Assembly: GCA_963741565.1 (NCBI GenBank)
Contig: CAVUIK010000008.1
Span: 744,001-808,000 of the forward strand
Direction of reading: 5' to 3'
Origin: Ga0077555 sp963741565
GTDB taxonomy: Bacteria > Pseudomonadota > Alphaproteobacteria > Rhizobiales > Hyphomicrobiaceae
Length of the DNA: 64,000 nt
Shown one piece after another: positions 27,376-39,440 of the stretch (within the stretch, counting starts at the first letter, position 1; each line of letters opens with the position of its first letter). Below the pieces are notes generated by a model that saw nothing but the letters and a program-made list of their open reading frames with translations, ran no database searches and was not told the DNA's origin. Position numbers and translations under genes: made by a program.

Positions 27376-29868
27376 TCACGGCGTCGGGTGGGCGGGCGCG
27401 AGCCGCCACACCCCGATCCGCTCGCGCGCGATCGCCACCGGATCGGTCGGAATCCGGATGTAGTCGCCGTTGACCCAGCGCGCGACGAACGAGCGGTAGA
27501 ACGGGGAGAACGGGTTCCCCGACTGGCCGGTCGCCGTGATGTACAGCGATGCCTCGAGATCGGCGAGATCATAGACGCCGCGGAACGTGGTGCCGTCGCG
27601 GCTGGCGTAGGGCGGCTCGCTGCGGATATGCATCGCGCCACGATTGATCGTGAACGAGCCGCCAGGGCTTGGCGCCCGGATATTGAAAAATTCGGCACCG
27701 ACAGGCAAGAGCCCGAACGGCTGATGCTCGCCATCGGCGTAGTGCGCCTGCCCCCAGGTCCATCGCGATCGGACTGGGCCATAGCGGCGTTCGAGGTCGC
27801 GCAGCGCCGTATCGAGAGTCCGGCCAAGGATCAGGCTGCAGGTTTCACGGGCGGTGGTGCGACGATCGTCACACCAATCGCGGCCTTTGGCTCGCCCATC
27901 GAGCAGCTCGAGCAACGCAATCACGCGATCCTCGAGCGGCAACCGGGTGGCGATGTCGGTGTCGTCGTCGTAGATCGCTTCGATGGCGTGCTTGACCCAG
28001 GCGACGAAGATCAGCGGCGCCGCGCTCTCGGCGCGCATCCCGCCGTCCCAGGCGTCGAGCAGAGCCAGCGCGCTCGCATCGAACCCACCAGCGCCTTGGC
28101 GCGTCATCGTGCCCATCAGCCGGTTGAGTCGCTCCAACGCCAGCGACTGCACGTCCATCTGGATCGCGCGCAGCGAGTCCATGTCATGCTTCGGTTTTTG
28201 CGCTAGCAGGTGCTCGATCCGCTGCTGGCGAAATGCCGGTCCCCAATCGAACGTCAGGTGATGCGGATAGCCCACCGGCCCGATCCGCGTGTTGGAGGTG
28301 GCAATAACGCCGTCAGGCGGGTTGTCGATGAGCGGCATGGCACTCATCGGTACTGTGGCCTTCCAGTCGTAGACCGCCGACCACCCCGGCACTGGCGCAC
28401 GGCCAGCGACGGTATTAGCCGGATCGCGCACGGGAACGCGTGCCGCCGCGATCATTCCGATGGCCCCCGTTGTATCCGCGACGACCATGCTCTGCATCGG
28501 TCCGACCGTCTTGCGCGCCCGCTCCTGCGCCTGCGCGACGGTGGTCACGCTCGTATCGAACAAGCCGGCCTCGATCGTGGTGTCGTCGCCGGCCAGCCCC
28601 GTCCATTGCAGCGCCGCCACCGTGCCCTCGGCCAGCAGCTCGCCCAAGCCCTGATAGACGCCCGAAATCACCGGCCCATGCCGTGTCGAGCGCCGCTCGA
28701 ACCGCATGTCGCCGCCGCCGCGCACGCGTACGGTCACCGCCTCGCGCGTGAACGCCCTCCAACCTTCGAGGGTCTGGTACTCCTCGGCGTTCGTCGGATT
28801 GACCCGCTCGATAAAAAGATCCTGCACGTCGCTTTCGGTATTGGTCAGCCCCCACGCGAACTGATCGCCGCGGCCGAGAGGAATGAGTGGCGTTCCCGGC
28901 AGCGTGGCACCGACGAGATTGGACGCGGCGCCCGCCTCCCCGATCGCCAGATGCGCGAGGTACCAAACCGTCGGCGCCGAAAGCCGCAGATGCGGATCGT
29001 TCGCCAGCAGCGGCTTGCCCGATACCGTCCGCGCGCCCGACAGCACCCAGTTGTTCGAAGCCCCCCCGCCCGTCAAGGTTTCGATCAAGCTGGCGCGCTG
29101 CGTTCCGTTTGCCGCAGCCATTGGGCGGACCGGATAGAGCGTCGTCAGATCGGGCAGCGGCGGCGCGCCCCACGGGCCTTCGGTCGGCATCAGATGCTCG
29201 ATTTCGTCGGGTTTCAGTCCTAATGCCGCAAATCGCAGCCGCTGGATCTCCTTGTCGAGATTGCGGCTCAACTGCAGCGCCATCATCTTGACAATGACGA
29301 TGCTGTCGGCAGGCTTCCAGGGTTCCGGCGTGTGCCAGGTGAGCAGGAACTCGGGCGGATAGCGTGGCTCGATCAGGGAAGTCGGGCGCACCAGGAAGGC
29401 ATTCACACCCCGCGCGTAGGCGTCGAGGCTGCGTCGCCCGTGATCCGACAAGGCGGCCAGCGACCGCTCCGCATGACCATAAAGGTCGAGCGTCCGAATG
29501 AAGACATCGCTCTCGAGCGTCGCGCGCCCAAAGATCTCCGACAGCCGGCCTTGCCCGGCCCGGCGCATCAGCTCCATCTGCCAGAGGCGGTTCTGCGCAT
29601 GCAGGAATCCGAGCGCGACATAAGCGTCGTCCGACGTGTGAGCCTGGATATGCGGTACGGCATCGGGTCCGAGCACGATATCGACAGGGCGTTTGACATC
29701 GGCCAGGATCAGGACGCCCGACAAGCCCGGAACGCTCTGGCGCATGACTCCATAGATGCCCGCGCCCGCGACGGCGAGGCCGGCGCCGATCCAAAGCAGC
29801 GCACACAACACATGCTGGCGTCCACTGCGCGCCAACGCGGCTCTCGATCTTGGGTGGTGGCTATCCAT
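27376..29868 (-). CDS. Penicillin acylase family amidase
   Basis: 830 residues of an N-terminal-nucleophile hydrolase of the penicillin/acylhomoserine-lactone acylase family. An N-terminal membrane anchor or signal (CALLWIGAGLAVAGAGIYGV) is followed by the alpha chain (VPHIQAHTSDDAYVALGFLHAQNRLWQMELMRRAGQGRLSEIFG), a spacer, and the beta chain starting at the autocatalytic serine in GGGASNNWVLSG. The oxyanion segment LANDPHL follows. The precursor is processed in the periplasm. Substrates range from beta-lactams to quorum-sensing lactones; nothing here settles which. ATG 29868 preferred over TTG 29871. Confidence 0.88.
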   Translation of the reverse strand: MDSHHPRSRAALARSGRQHVLCALLWIGAGLAVAGAGIYGVMRQSVPGLSGVLILADVKRPVDIVLGPDAVPHIQAHTSDDAYVALGFLHAQNRLWQMELMRRAGQGRLSEIFGRATLESDVFIRTLDLYGHAERSLAALSDHGRRSLDAYARGVNAFLVRPTSLIEPRYPPEFLLTWHTPEPWKPADSIVIVKMMALQLSRNLDKEIQRLRFAALGLKPDEIEHLMPTEGPWGAPPLPDLTTLYPVRPMAAANGTQRASLIETLTGGGASNNWVLSGARTVSGKPLLANDPHLRLSAPTVWYLAHLAIGEAGAASNLVGATLPGTPLIPLGRGDQFAWGLTNTESDVQDLFIERVNPTNAEEYQTLEGWRAFTREAVTVRVRGGGDMRFERRSTRHGPVISGVYQGLGELLAEGTVAALQWTGLAGDDTTIEAGLFDTSVTTVAQAQERARKTVGPMQSMVVADTTGAIGMIAAARVPVRDPANTVAGRAPVPGWSAVYDWKATVPMSAMPLIDNPPDGVIATSNTRIGPVGYPHHLTFDWGPAFRQQRIEHLLAQKPKHDMDSLRAIQMDVQSLALERLNRLMGTMTRQGAGGFDASALALLDAWDGGMRAESAAPLIFVAWVKHAIEAIYDDDTDIATRLPLEDRVIALLELLDGRAKGRDWCDDRRTTARETCSLILGRTLDTALRDLERRYGPVRSRWTWGQAHYADGEHQPFGLLPVGAEFFNIRAPSPGGSFTINRGAMHIRSEPPYASRDGTTFRGVYDLADLEASLYITATGQSGNPFSPFYRSFVARWVNGDYIRIPTDPVAIARERIGVWRLAPAHPTP

Positions 29869-30116
29869 CAACCACGTCTCGGTTGCAATGCGTCGGCAAC
29901 ATAAGCCTCGTTTATCACAAACAGAGCCGCCCCGCGGCGTTTGTCACAACGGGAACGCGTGCCCAGGGTTACTGATCACCGCGCCATCCGCCGTCTGGCG
30001 GTCGTCATGCACATGCCAGCGGGCCGAGCCGGACGCCAGCCGATAATTCGCCTCGACAGGCGGCGCCGAATACGCTGATCTCGCGGGCGTCGAACGGACG
30101 ACCGAGGAGCCACACT
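29869..30116. other. Divergent promoter region
   Basis: About 250 bases between the divergent penicillin acylase and substrate-binding protein genes. No gene and no clear palindrome seen; presumably holds both promoters. Confidence 0.4.
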
Positions 30117-31145
30117 ATGCGTAGACGGGATTTCACCAAGGCCGTAGCAGCAAGCGCCACAGCGCTCGCTTCACCGCCATTCCTCAGGTCGGCACTGGCC
30201 CAGGAGGTGTCTACCGTAACGCTGTTGATGCAGCACGGCCTCCCCTACCTGCCGCAAATGGTGATGGACAGCCAGAAGCTGGTCGAGAAGCACGCCGCCA
30301 AGGCGGGCCTGCCCAACGTCAAGACCGAGTACAAGCACCTTGGCGGCACCGCCAATCTGATCGACGCCCTGCTCGCCGGTCAGATGCATGGCGGTGTGGT
30401 CGGCGTTCCTGCGTTGGCGACACTCTGGAACCGGACCTCGGGAACACCGCAGGAAGTGCGCGCGCTCTCGGCCGTCCAGTCGATGCCCTACATCCTTCTC
30501 ACCAACAGCCGGACGATCAAGACGCTGCGCGACTTCACCGACAAGGACAAGATCGCGCTGCCAGCCGTAAAGGTTTCGGCGCAGGCGGTTTGCCTGCAGA
30601 TGGCAGCGGCGAAAGAATGGGGCGACGAGCATTTTGCCAAGCTCGATCCGATCACGATCTCGCGCGCGCATCCCGATGCCGTGACCGCCATTCTGTCCGG
30701 CGGGTCGGAGATCAACAGCCACTATGCGCCGGCGCCGTTCTATTACTACGAGCTGGAAGCTCCAGGCATCACCCAGATCCTCAAATCCTACGACACACTC
30801 GGCGGCGCTACGACCAACGGCATCATGATCATGTCGATGGCCTTCCGCGACGCCAACCCGAAGATCACCGGCGCAATCTATACCGCCCTTGAGGAGGCCA
30901 ACGCCTTCATCAACAAGAACCCGGGCGATGCCGCTGAGATCTATATCAAGGCCACCAACGAAAAACGCGCCGACAAGACCCGCATGACGAAGATGGTTGC
31001 CGATCCGGATAACGTCTGGACCACCACGCCACAAAGCTCGATGAAGTATCTCACGTTCATGCACAAGGTCGGCACCATCAAGAAACTGCCGGCCTCGTGG
31101 AAGGATCTCTACATGCCCGAGGCGCATGCACTCGCCGGCAGCTGA
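30117..31145 (+). CDS. ABC transporter substrate-binding protein (NMT1/SsuA type), Tat-exported
   Basis: 342 residues. The N-terminus is a twin-arginine signal (MRRRDFTKAVAASATALAS...ALAQ), so it is exported folded. The mature part has the NMT1/THI5-like periplasmic binding fold used for nitrate, sulfonates, taurine or aromatic compounds (GGTANLIDALLAGQMHGGVVGVPAL, ALPAVKVSAQAVCLQMAAAKEWG, INSHYAPAPFYYYELE). No permease or ATPase gene is next to it, so its transporter lies elsewhere. GAGGAG precedes the ATG. It is followed after 37 bases by a Baeyer-Villiger monooxygenase, hinting that the ligand may be its substrate. Confidence 0.85.
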   Translation: MRRRDFTKAVAASATALASPPFLRSALAQEVSTVTLLMQHGLPYLPQMVMDSQKLVEKHAAKAGLPNVKTEYKHLGGTANLIDALLAGQMHGGVVGVPALATLWNRTSGTPQEVRALSAVQSMPYILLTNSRTIKTLRDFTDKDKIALPAVKVSAQAVCLQMAAAKEWGDEHFAKLDPITISRAHPDAVTAILSGGSEINSHYAPAPFYYYELEAPGITQILKSYDTLGGATTNGIMIMSMAFRDANPKITGAIYTALEEANAFINKNPGDAAEIYIKATNEKRADKTRMTKMVADPDNVWTTTPQSSMKYLTFMHKVGTIKKLPASWKDLYMPEAHALAGS

Positions 31146-31182
31146 GATCCACGCACACACGCGACCATAGGAGACCGGCCAT

Positions 31183-32776
<1,594 letters not shown>

Positions 32777-32780
32777 GACC

Positions 32781-33272
32781 GTGCCAGCAATCAAGCGCTT
32801 GGGTGGTGCGCGCCGGGATTGGCGCCGACTGACGGAAGCAACCGTCGTCGCGCTGATGGTGATCTGCGCACCCGTTGCCGCCGAGCCCGCTCGCATAGCG
32901 TTCAGCATCATTCGCGGCGACACGCGTTATGACGTACCGGTCGCCGATCAACCGGATATTTCGGCGGTTCCCATTTTCGACGGTCGCCGCCGTCGGTATC
33001 GCGTGCTGGCGACCCTCGCCGGGACTTCGCGCCAGGGCCTCTGCGAGCTGACGCGGACTGCGAACAGCGACATTGTCTCGATCGCCGTCGGTTGCGAGAT
33101 TGTCGTTCGGATCGTTGTGCCCCAACCAATTTGCGAGGGGCAGCTCTACATCGCCACTGGACTGCGCGCGCGTGAGGCAGCCATCCTGCTCCAGATCTTG
33201 CGAGACGGTTCTGCGCCCTGTCCGGGCCTGCCAGGCGAACTCATAACGCAGCCGAAGGCGGAACCTCAATAG
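32781..33272 (+). CDS. Secreted hypothetical protein
   Basis: 163 residues starting at a GTG at 32781, with GGTGAG overlapping the end of the monooxygenase gene. It has an N-terminal basic region, a hydrophobic signal segment (TVVALMVICAPVAAEPA) and a beta-rich mature domain with four cysteines that could pair (CELTRT, GCEI, ICEG, PCPG). The last seven bases overlap the convergent dehydrogenase gene. No family recognised. Confidence 0.6.
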   Translation: MPAIKRLGGARRDWRRLTEATVVALMVICAPVAAEPARIAFSIIRGDTRYDVPVADQPDISAVPIFDGRRRRYRVLATLAGTSRQGLCELTRTANSDIVSIAVGCEIVVRIVVPQPICEGQLYIATGLRAREAAILLQILRDGSAPCPGLPGELITQPKAEPQ

Positions 33273-34225
33273 CCCTTGGCGCGATCGACGGCCTCTTTTA
33301 GCGGCTTGCCCGCGAGATAAAGCTTCGCGTTCTCGCTGAAGAGATCGGCGACCATCTCGTTGCGCTGCGGATGCAGACCGCCGATGTGCGGCAGCACCGT
33401 GATGCCGGGCGTCGCCCAGAACGGATGCTCCGCCGGCAGCGGCTCGGCGCGGAACACATCGAGCACGGCGCCCGCGATCGTCTTCGCCTTCACCGCCGCG
33501 ATCAGATCGTTGTCGACGATCAAATGGCCGCGCGCAAAGTTGATCAGCCAGGCATCCTTCTTCATTTTCGCGAGGCGGGCGGCGTTGATCAGGTTTGTCG
33601 TCTGCTCTGTTGCCGGCAGCAGCAACACGACGAAATCGCTCTGGACCAGAACCTCGTCGACCTGCTCACCTGAAAAGACCTGGTCGACGCTAGCGAGCTT
33701 TTCCGGCGTCCGTTTGGTGCCGATGACCCGCATCTCGAGCGCCGAGGCCTTCTTCGCCAGCTCCTGACCGATCGCGCCAAGTCCTAGAATACCGAGTGTC
33801 TTGCCCGCGATCGGCATCGAGGTGCTGCGCGCCCACTGGCTCTTCTGCTGGTTGAGCGCGATCTGGTGGTACTTCTTGGTGATGTGGAACAGGGCGCCGA
33901 GAATGTTCTCCGGCATCTGCACGCGGTGCGTGCCACGCGCCGCCGTCAGCGTTTGCGCCGGTATCAAATCCTTGCGCGCCAGCCACTGATCGACGCCGAC
34001 GGTCATCGCCTGCACCCACTTGAGCTGCGGCATCTCAGCCAGCAATCCCGGAGGTGCTCCCATCGCCAGCAGCACTTCGGCTCGGGCCAGCTGCGGAATT
34101 TCGGGCTTCGACCCCGGCGTCACGTCCTCGATCTCGAATCGATCGGCGACACCGGACGCCTCGAGTGATTTACGGAAGACCGCCGTCTCCGGCAGCATCA
34201 GCAGCATCAGTGGCTTCTTGGCCAT
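33266..34225 (-). CDS. D-2-hydroxyacid dehydrogenase
   Basis: 319 residues of the D-isomer-specific 2-hydroxyacid dehydrogenase family. The NAD(P)-binding motif is LGILGLGAIGQELAKKA near residue 145, and the catalytic Arg (NFARGHLIVDND), Glu (DVFRAEPLP) and His (LPHIGGLHP) are all placed. HIGG replaces the more usual HxSG or HxAG. It lies 25 bases downstream of the DenD-like gene on the same strand, so the two form a small operon for sugar-acid or hydroxyacid oxidation. Confidence 0.88.
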   Translation of the reverse strand: MAKKPLMLLMLPETAVFRKSLEASGVADRFEIEDVTPGSKPEIPQLARAEVLLAMGAPPGLLAEMPQLKWVQAMTVGVDQWLARKDLIPAQTLTAARGTHRVQMPENILGALFHITKKYHQIALNQQKSQWARSTSMPIAGKTLGILGLGAIGQELAKKASALEMRVIGTKRTPEKLASVDQVFSGEQVDEVLVQSDFVVLLLPATEQTTNLINAARLAKMKKDAWLINFARGHLIVDNDLIAAVKAKTIAGAVLDVFRAEPLPAEHPFWATPGITVLPHIGGLHPQRNEMVADLFSENAKLYLAGKPLKEAVDRAKGY

Positions 34226-34250
34226 ACGCCTTACTCCTCACGCAATTCCG

Positions 34251-35237
34251 TCAGGCGATCTTGCCGCCGAGCTCGTCCTCGATGTGAATTCGGATAATCT
34301 CTTCGAAGCTGGCGTCGGCCTTGAAGCCAAGGCTGATCGCGCGTTTGGTATCCAGATTGCGCGGCCAGCCGGCGACGATGCCCTGGACGAAGGTGTCGGG
34401 CACCCGTTTGATCCGCGCGACGACCTTCTCGCCCGCGACTTTACGCAGCGCCTCGATCTGGCCGCCGACGGTGACAGCGAGCCCAGGCATCGACAGCACC
34501 CGGCGGTTGCCGAGCGTCGCGCCGTCGATCGTGGCCGCATGCAGCAGAAAACCAATCGCCGCGCGCGGCGACGCATGCCAGTGCATCACGTCGTCGGAGA
34601 CCGGCAGCACCGCCTCATGCCCGGCAAGCGGCTCGCGCATGATGTTCGAGAAGAACCCCGACGCCGCCTTGTTCGGCTTGCCCGGGCGGACGCAGATCGT
34701 CGGCAACCGGATGGCGACGCCGTCCATCATGCCTTTGCGCGTGAGATCCGAGAGCAGCAGCTCGCCGATGGCTTTCTGTGTGCCGTAGCTGGTCAGCGGC
34801 GTCGCGAAGAACTCGTCGGGAATTTTCTCGGGGAACGGCGCACCGAACACCGCAATCGATGAGGTAAACACGACGCGCGGCTTCTTGGCTGCCCCCTCGT
34901 AGGCGCGCCGGATGCTCTCGAACAGGTTCATTGTCCCGGTCAGGTTGATCCGGTAGCCCTTGTCGAAGTCCTGCTCGGCTTCGCCCGACACGATCGCGGC
35001 CAGATGAAAAATCACGTCCGGGCGGCCCTTGACGAGCTTGTCCGTCTCGCCGGCGGCCGGCAGGTCGCCCGTCAGAACCTCGACCGGGAACTTGGCGCCC
35101 GCGGGCTTCTGCCCCGGCACCACGTCGTACAAGGTGAGACCGCTGATGGTCGCTTGCCCCAGCCGTCCATCCTTGGCCAGCCGTTCGGCCAGCTTGCGGC
35201 CAACCATACCGGCGCCACCGAGGATCAGAATGTTCAT
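34251..35237 (-). CDS. denD: D-erythronate dehydrogenase-like SDR
   Basis: 328 residues of an extended short-chain dehydrogenase of the DenD type. It has GGAGMVGRKLAERL at the N-terminus, FHLAAIVSGEAEQDFDKGYRINLTGTMNLFE, the catalytic YGTQK (Tyr and Lys) and the FTSSIAVFG serine strand. DenD oxidises the C2 hydroxyl of D-erythronate and related four-carbon acids; family members without dedicated neighbours may act on other acid sugars. GGGAGGAAG precedes ATG 35237. The usual DenD partners (OtnC, OtnI, OtnK) are absent here, so the exact substrate is inferred. Confidence 0.78.
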   Translation of the reverse strand: MNILILGGAGMVGRKLAERLAKDGRLGQATISGLTLYDVVPGQKPAGAKFPVEVLTGDLPAAGETDKLVKGRPDVIFHLAAIVSGEAEQDFDKGYRINLTGTMNLFESIRRAYEGAAKKPRVVFTSSIAVFGAPFPEKIPDEFFATPLTSYGTQKAIGELLLSDLTRKGMMDGVAIRLPTICVRPGKPNKAASGFFSNIMREPLAGHEAVLPVSDDVMHWHASPRAAIGFLLHAATIDGATLGNRRVLSMPGLAVTVGGQIEALRKVAGEKVVARIKRVPDTFVQGIVAGWPRNLDTKRAISLGFKADASFEEIIRIHIEDELGGKIA

Positions 35238-35409
35238 GGGGCTTCCTCCCGCTTCGAGTTCGTGTCTGGTTCCCTGATACAACAGCTGCGCGCCCAGCGC
35301 ACCTGTCCCGTGTGCCATGCACGGCGGCGACGTTTGGCCGATTGACCCGTCAATCGAACACCGTAACCTTGTCGGCGATGCCTATCGTCCCGCGCATCCC
35401 GGAGACCGA

Positions 35410-37232
35410 GTGAGCGACATGACCAAACCCGCCATCGACCCGATCGATTTCGAGCTGTTCAAGAACGCGATCTTCTCGATCGCCGACGAGATGGCGCTGA
35501 CCGTCTTTCGCACGACCTACTCGGCCGTGCTCAAGGACAACATGGATTATTCGACCGGCTTCGCCGACGGCGAAGGCCGGCTCGCCGCGCAGGGACTGAC
35601 GCTTCCGGGCCATCTCGGCTCGACGCCGACGGCGCTCGAGGCGATCATGCGCCACTTCGGCGACGACATGGCGCCCGGCGACGTCTTCATCATGAACGAC
35701 CCGTTCGACGGCGGCATGCACCTGCCCGACATCTTCATCTTCAAGCCGCTGTATCCACAATGGCGAACGGCTCGCCTTCGCCTGCACCGTCTGCCATCAC
35801 ACCGACGTCGGCGGGCGCGTCGCGGGATCGAACGCCTCGGACTCGACCGAGATCTACGCCGAAGGCCTGCGCATCGCGCCGATGAAGCTCTACGAGGCCG
35901 GCCGCCTCAACAAGACGATCATGACCTTCATCGAGAAGAACGTGCGCGTGCCCGTGATGGTCGCCGGCGATCTGCGCGCGCAGCTTGCCGCCTGCCACAT
36001 CGCCGAGCAGCAGTTCGCCGAGATCGTCGCCAAGTGGGGACCTGGCGACGACCAAGCGCATGATGCAGGAGACCATCGACTACGCCGAGCGCCTGACACG
36101 CGCCGCATTGCGCGAGCTTCCCGATGGCGAATGGAGCTTCGAGGACTGGATCGACGACGACGGCGTCGACTATCGGCAAGCCGATCCGGCTGTTCGTCAC
36201 GCTCAAAAAGAACGGCGACAACATGCTGGTCGACTGGACCGGCACCAACCCGCAGGTGCGCGGCGCCATCAACAATACGCTGTCCTATACGAAATCCGCG
36301 TCCTACACCGGCATTCGCTCGGTTCTGCCCCAGAACATCCCGAACAACGAGGGCGTGTTCCGCGCCATCGAGGTGATCTGCCCGCCCGGCACGGTCGGCA
36401 ACGGCGTGCTGCCGGCAGCCTGCGCCGCGCGCGGTCTCACCGGCTTCCGCATGGTCGACTGCATGTACGGCGCGCTCGCGATGATGCTGCCCGACAAGGT
36501 GAAAGCGGCCGGCGACGGTGGCAACAGCGGCATCTCGATCGGCGGCTATGACAAGAATCGGAAGCCCTTCGTCTACGTCGAGTTCACCTGCGGCGCCTGG
36601 GGCGCCAGGCCCTGGGCCGACGGCCTCAACGGCAACAGCCACATGTTCGCGAACCAATCGTGCCCGTCTGCCGAAGTGATCGAGGCCGAGCAGCCGGTGT
36701 CGGTGCTGACCTACGAGTTCGTGCCCGACAAGATCGGCGCCGGCAAGTTTCGCGGCGGCGTGCCGTTCCGCCGCGCTTACCGGTTCAACGAGCAAGCCGC
36801 GCAACTCTCCGTCCGCTCAGATCGCAAGACGCATCGGCCCTTCGGACTGTACGGCGGTTCAGCCCGGCCAGCCTTCGGAGAACCATTTCAATCCGCACGC
36901 CGAAAACCGGCCAATGCCCTCGAAGGTCACCATGGATATCAAACAGGGCGACGTGTTTCAGCACACACATCCCGGGTGGCGGGGGCTGGGGCGATCCGCT
37001 GGAGCGCGATCCGCAAGCCGTCCTGCGCGACGTGCGCAACGAGTTCCTGTCGGCGGCGAAGGCGGAAGCGGATTATGGCGTCGTCGTCGACACCGCGACC
37101 TGGACCATCGATTCGGCGACAACCGCCGCGAAACAAGCCGAGATCCGCAAGGCCCGCGCCTGGACCGGCACGCCGAAGGTGCAATGGCACGATCCCATCC
37201 CGCCGCGCGCGGCAACCAAGGCCGCGGAGTAA
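35410..37232 (+). CDS. hyuB: Hydantoinase B/oxoprolinase family protein (five frame breaks)
   Basis: About 605 residues after dropping five extra bases (near 35755, 36041, 36174, 36859 and 36974). Reconstructed, it runs from DPIDFELFKNAIFSIADEMALTVFRTTYS through DVFIMNDPFDGGMHLPD, HTDVGGRVAGSNA, WTGTNPQVRGAINNTLSYT to a Gly-rich HTHPGGGGWGDPLERDP near the end, all hallmarks of HyuB/oxoprolinase beta. With HyuA it hydrolyses a cyclic amide such as hydantoin, 5-oxoproline or N-methylhydantoin, or acts as a ketone/acetophenone carboxylase part. GTG 35410 has GGAG at proper spacing. HyuA follows with overlap of its binding site. Confidence 0.85.
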
Positions 37233-37238
37233 CCTGCA

Positions 37239-39335
37239 ATGGCTCAACACTCGGTGACTTATCGCGTTGGCGTCGATATCGGCGGCACGTTCACGGATAT
37301 CGTCCTGCTCGGCTCCGACGGCACCATCCACACCAAGAAGATCTCCTCCAGCGTCGACAACTACGCAACCGCGATCGTCGAGGGCCTCTCAGAGGTGTTC
37401 GCCGAAAGCCGTCTCGCCGGCGCCGATATCGAGGAGATCCGGCACGGTACCACCGTCGCTTCGAACGCCATCCTGGAGCACAAAGGCGCCAAGGTCGGCC
37501 TGATCACCACGAAGGGATTCCGCGATGTGCTGGAGATCCGCACACTCCGCATGCCGCGCCTCTACGACATTGCCTGGGAAAAGCCGCCGCCGCTGGTCGA
37601 GCGCTATCTGCGCCGCGTCGTCGACGAGCGCATCGATGGAAAGGGCCGGATCGAGCGCGCGCTCGATGCCCGGGATGCCGAGGCCCAGGTCGACGCGCTG
37701 CTCGCCGAGAAGGTTCAGTCGCTTGCGATCTGCCTGCTCAACTCCTTCACCAATCCGGTGCACGAGTTTCTGATCCGCGACATCGTCCGGCGCAAGGCAC
37801 CGAACCTGCCGCTCTCCGTCTCCTACGAGGTGCTGCCGGAAATCAAGGAATACGAGCGGACATCGACGACGGTGATCAATGCCTACGTGATGCCGATTGT
37901 CGCCACCTACCTGAGGGCGCTGCGCAAAGGCCTCGATGCGGCCGGCATTCCGGCGCGCCTTCTCTTAATGCAATCCAACGGCGGCCTGACGACAGATACC
38001 GCCGCAGCCGAGCGGCCGATCAACATCATCGAGTCGGGTCCAGCCGGCGGCGTCGTGGGGGGCGAAAAGCTGGCGCGCACGCGCGGCCTCGAGAAGATCA
38101 TCACCTTCGACATGGGTGGCACCACGGCGAAAGCTTCGATGGTCGAGCATGGACAGGTGATGCGCGCGCAGGAGCAATCGGTCGGCGCCGGGATCATGGC
38201 GGGCTCTCGCCTGATGACGGGCGCGGGTTACGTTTGCAAGGTGCCGGCTATCGACCTCGCCGAGATCGGCGCGGGCGGCGGCAGCCACGTCTGGATCGAC
38301 GCCGGCGGCGCGCTCCAGATCGGTCCGGAAAGCGCGGGCGCGAAGCCCGGCCCGGTCTGCTACGCGATGGGGGGGATGGTTCCGACAATCACCGACGCGA
38401 ACGTGATCCTCGGCTACATCAATCCCGTGCATCTCGTCGGCGGCGCGCTCAAGCTCGATGCGGCCCGGGCCCGAGCGGTGTTCGCCGAAACGATCGCGGC
38501 GCCCCTGAAGATGTCGGTCGAGCAGGCGGCGCTCGGCGCGCACCGCATTGCGGCCTCCAATATGATCCGCGCCATCCGCGCCGTCTCCAGTGAGCGCGGC
38601 CGCGATCCCCGCGAATTTTCCTTGTTTGCGTTCGGCGGCAACGGCCCGCTGTTCGCCTGCGGGCTCGCCACCTCGCTCGGCATCACCCGCGTGATCGTGC
38701 CGCCATCGGCGGGCCTGTTCTCGTCCTTCGGCCTGCTCTATGCTGATGTCGAGCATCACTACTCCCGTACTTTCCGGCGGCAGCTGCGAGGCAGCGACCT
38801 CGGCGAGATCGGTCGCGCCTGGGGCGCCCTTGCCGATCAAGCGACCACTCAGCTTGCCACAGAAGGCTTTGCCGCCGTCAGCCGACGCATCAACCGTTCG
38901 GCCGCCATGCATTACGTCGGCCAAAGCTTCGAACTGGTGGTCCCAGTCCCCGACGGCCCGATCGACGAACAGATGGTTGCCCACCTCGAGGAAGCGTTCG
39001 GCGCCGAGCACGAGCGGGTGTATGGGCATCGTGCGGGGCCGGAGGAGCCGGTCGAACTGGTATCGATCCAGGTCGTCGGGCAAGGTCTGCGCGAGGGCAC
39101 CGGCGTACCAGAAAATGTGCGGCCGAGCCGGCCCGAACCCGCCGTGAGCCGCGCGCGGCCCGCCTATTTCGGCGTCGAGCATGGCTGGGTCGAAACGCGG
39201 GTCCTGCGCCGTTCGGACCTCAAATCGCCGGTGGCTGGCCCGGCGATCGTCGAAGAGTACGATTCGACGACCGTGATCACCCCCGGCGCACGGGCCGAAC
39301 TCGATTCGTCCGGCAACATCTCAATCCAGCTCTGA
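37239..39335 (+). CDS. hyuA: Hydantoinase A/oxoprolinase family protein
   Basis: 698 residues, intact. It has the ASKHA ATPase-like phosphate loops VGVDIGGTFTDIVLL at the N-terminus and FDMGGTTAKASM near residue 290, plus GHAG-like segments SGPAGGVVGGEKLA and IGAGGGSHVWIDAGG. This is the ATP-using subunit of the hydantoinase/oxoprolinase/acetone carboxylase family. The order B then A is reversed from many operons but common in Rhizobiales. Its ribosome site (GGAGTAA) overlaps the hyuB stop, showing translational coupling. Confidence 0.92.
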   Translation: MAQHSVTYRVGVDIGGTFTDIVLLGSDGTIHTKKISSSVDNYATAIVEGLSEVFAESRLAGADIEEIRHGTTVASNAILEHKGAKVGLITTKGFRDVLEIRTLRMPRLYDIAWEKPPPLVERYLRRVVDERIDGKGRIERALDARDAEAQVDALLAEKVQSLAICLLNSFTNPVHEFLIRDIVRRKAPNLPLSVSYEVLPEIKEYERTSTTVINAYVMPIVATYLRALRKGLDAAGIPARLLLMQSNGGLTTDTAAAERPINIIESGPAGGVVGGEKLARTRGLEKIITFDMGGTTAKASMVEHGQVMRAQEQSVGAGIMAGSRLMTGAGYVCKVPAIDLAEIGAGGGSHVWIDAGGALQIGPESAGAKPGPVCYAMGGMVPTITDANVILGYINPVHLVGGALKLDAARARAVFAETIAAPLKMSVEQAALGAHRIAASNMIRAIRAVSSERGRDPREFSLFAFGGNGPLFACGLATSLGITRVIVPPSAGLFSSFGLLYADVEHHYSRTFRRQLRGSDLGEIGRAWGALADQATTQLATEGFAAVSRRINRSAAMHYVGQSFELVVPVPDGPIDEQMVAHLEEAFGAEHERVYGHRAGPEEPVELVSIQVVGQGLREGTGVPENVRPSRPEPAVSRARPAYFGVEHGWVETRVLRRSDLKSPVAGPAIVEEYDSTTVITPGARAELDSSGNISIQL

Positions 39336-39440
39336 ATCGCCCGCCGCAAGGGCCGAATTAACGGAGTCTTTACGCCCAGCTGGTGATGTTGCCTGGGAAC
39401 CTCGCCGTGGAACCCAGCGCGTCAGCGGAAAGTCAGCTCT

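Noticed and set aside
36914..38593. 559-residue plus-strand frame over hyuB end and hyuA
   Set aside because: Only its first 20 residues belong to hyuB; the rest is an Arg-rich shadow of hyuA.
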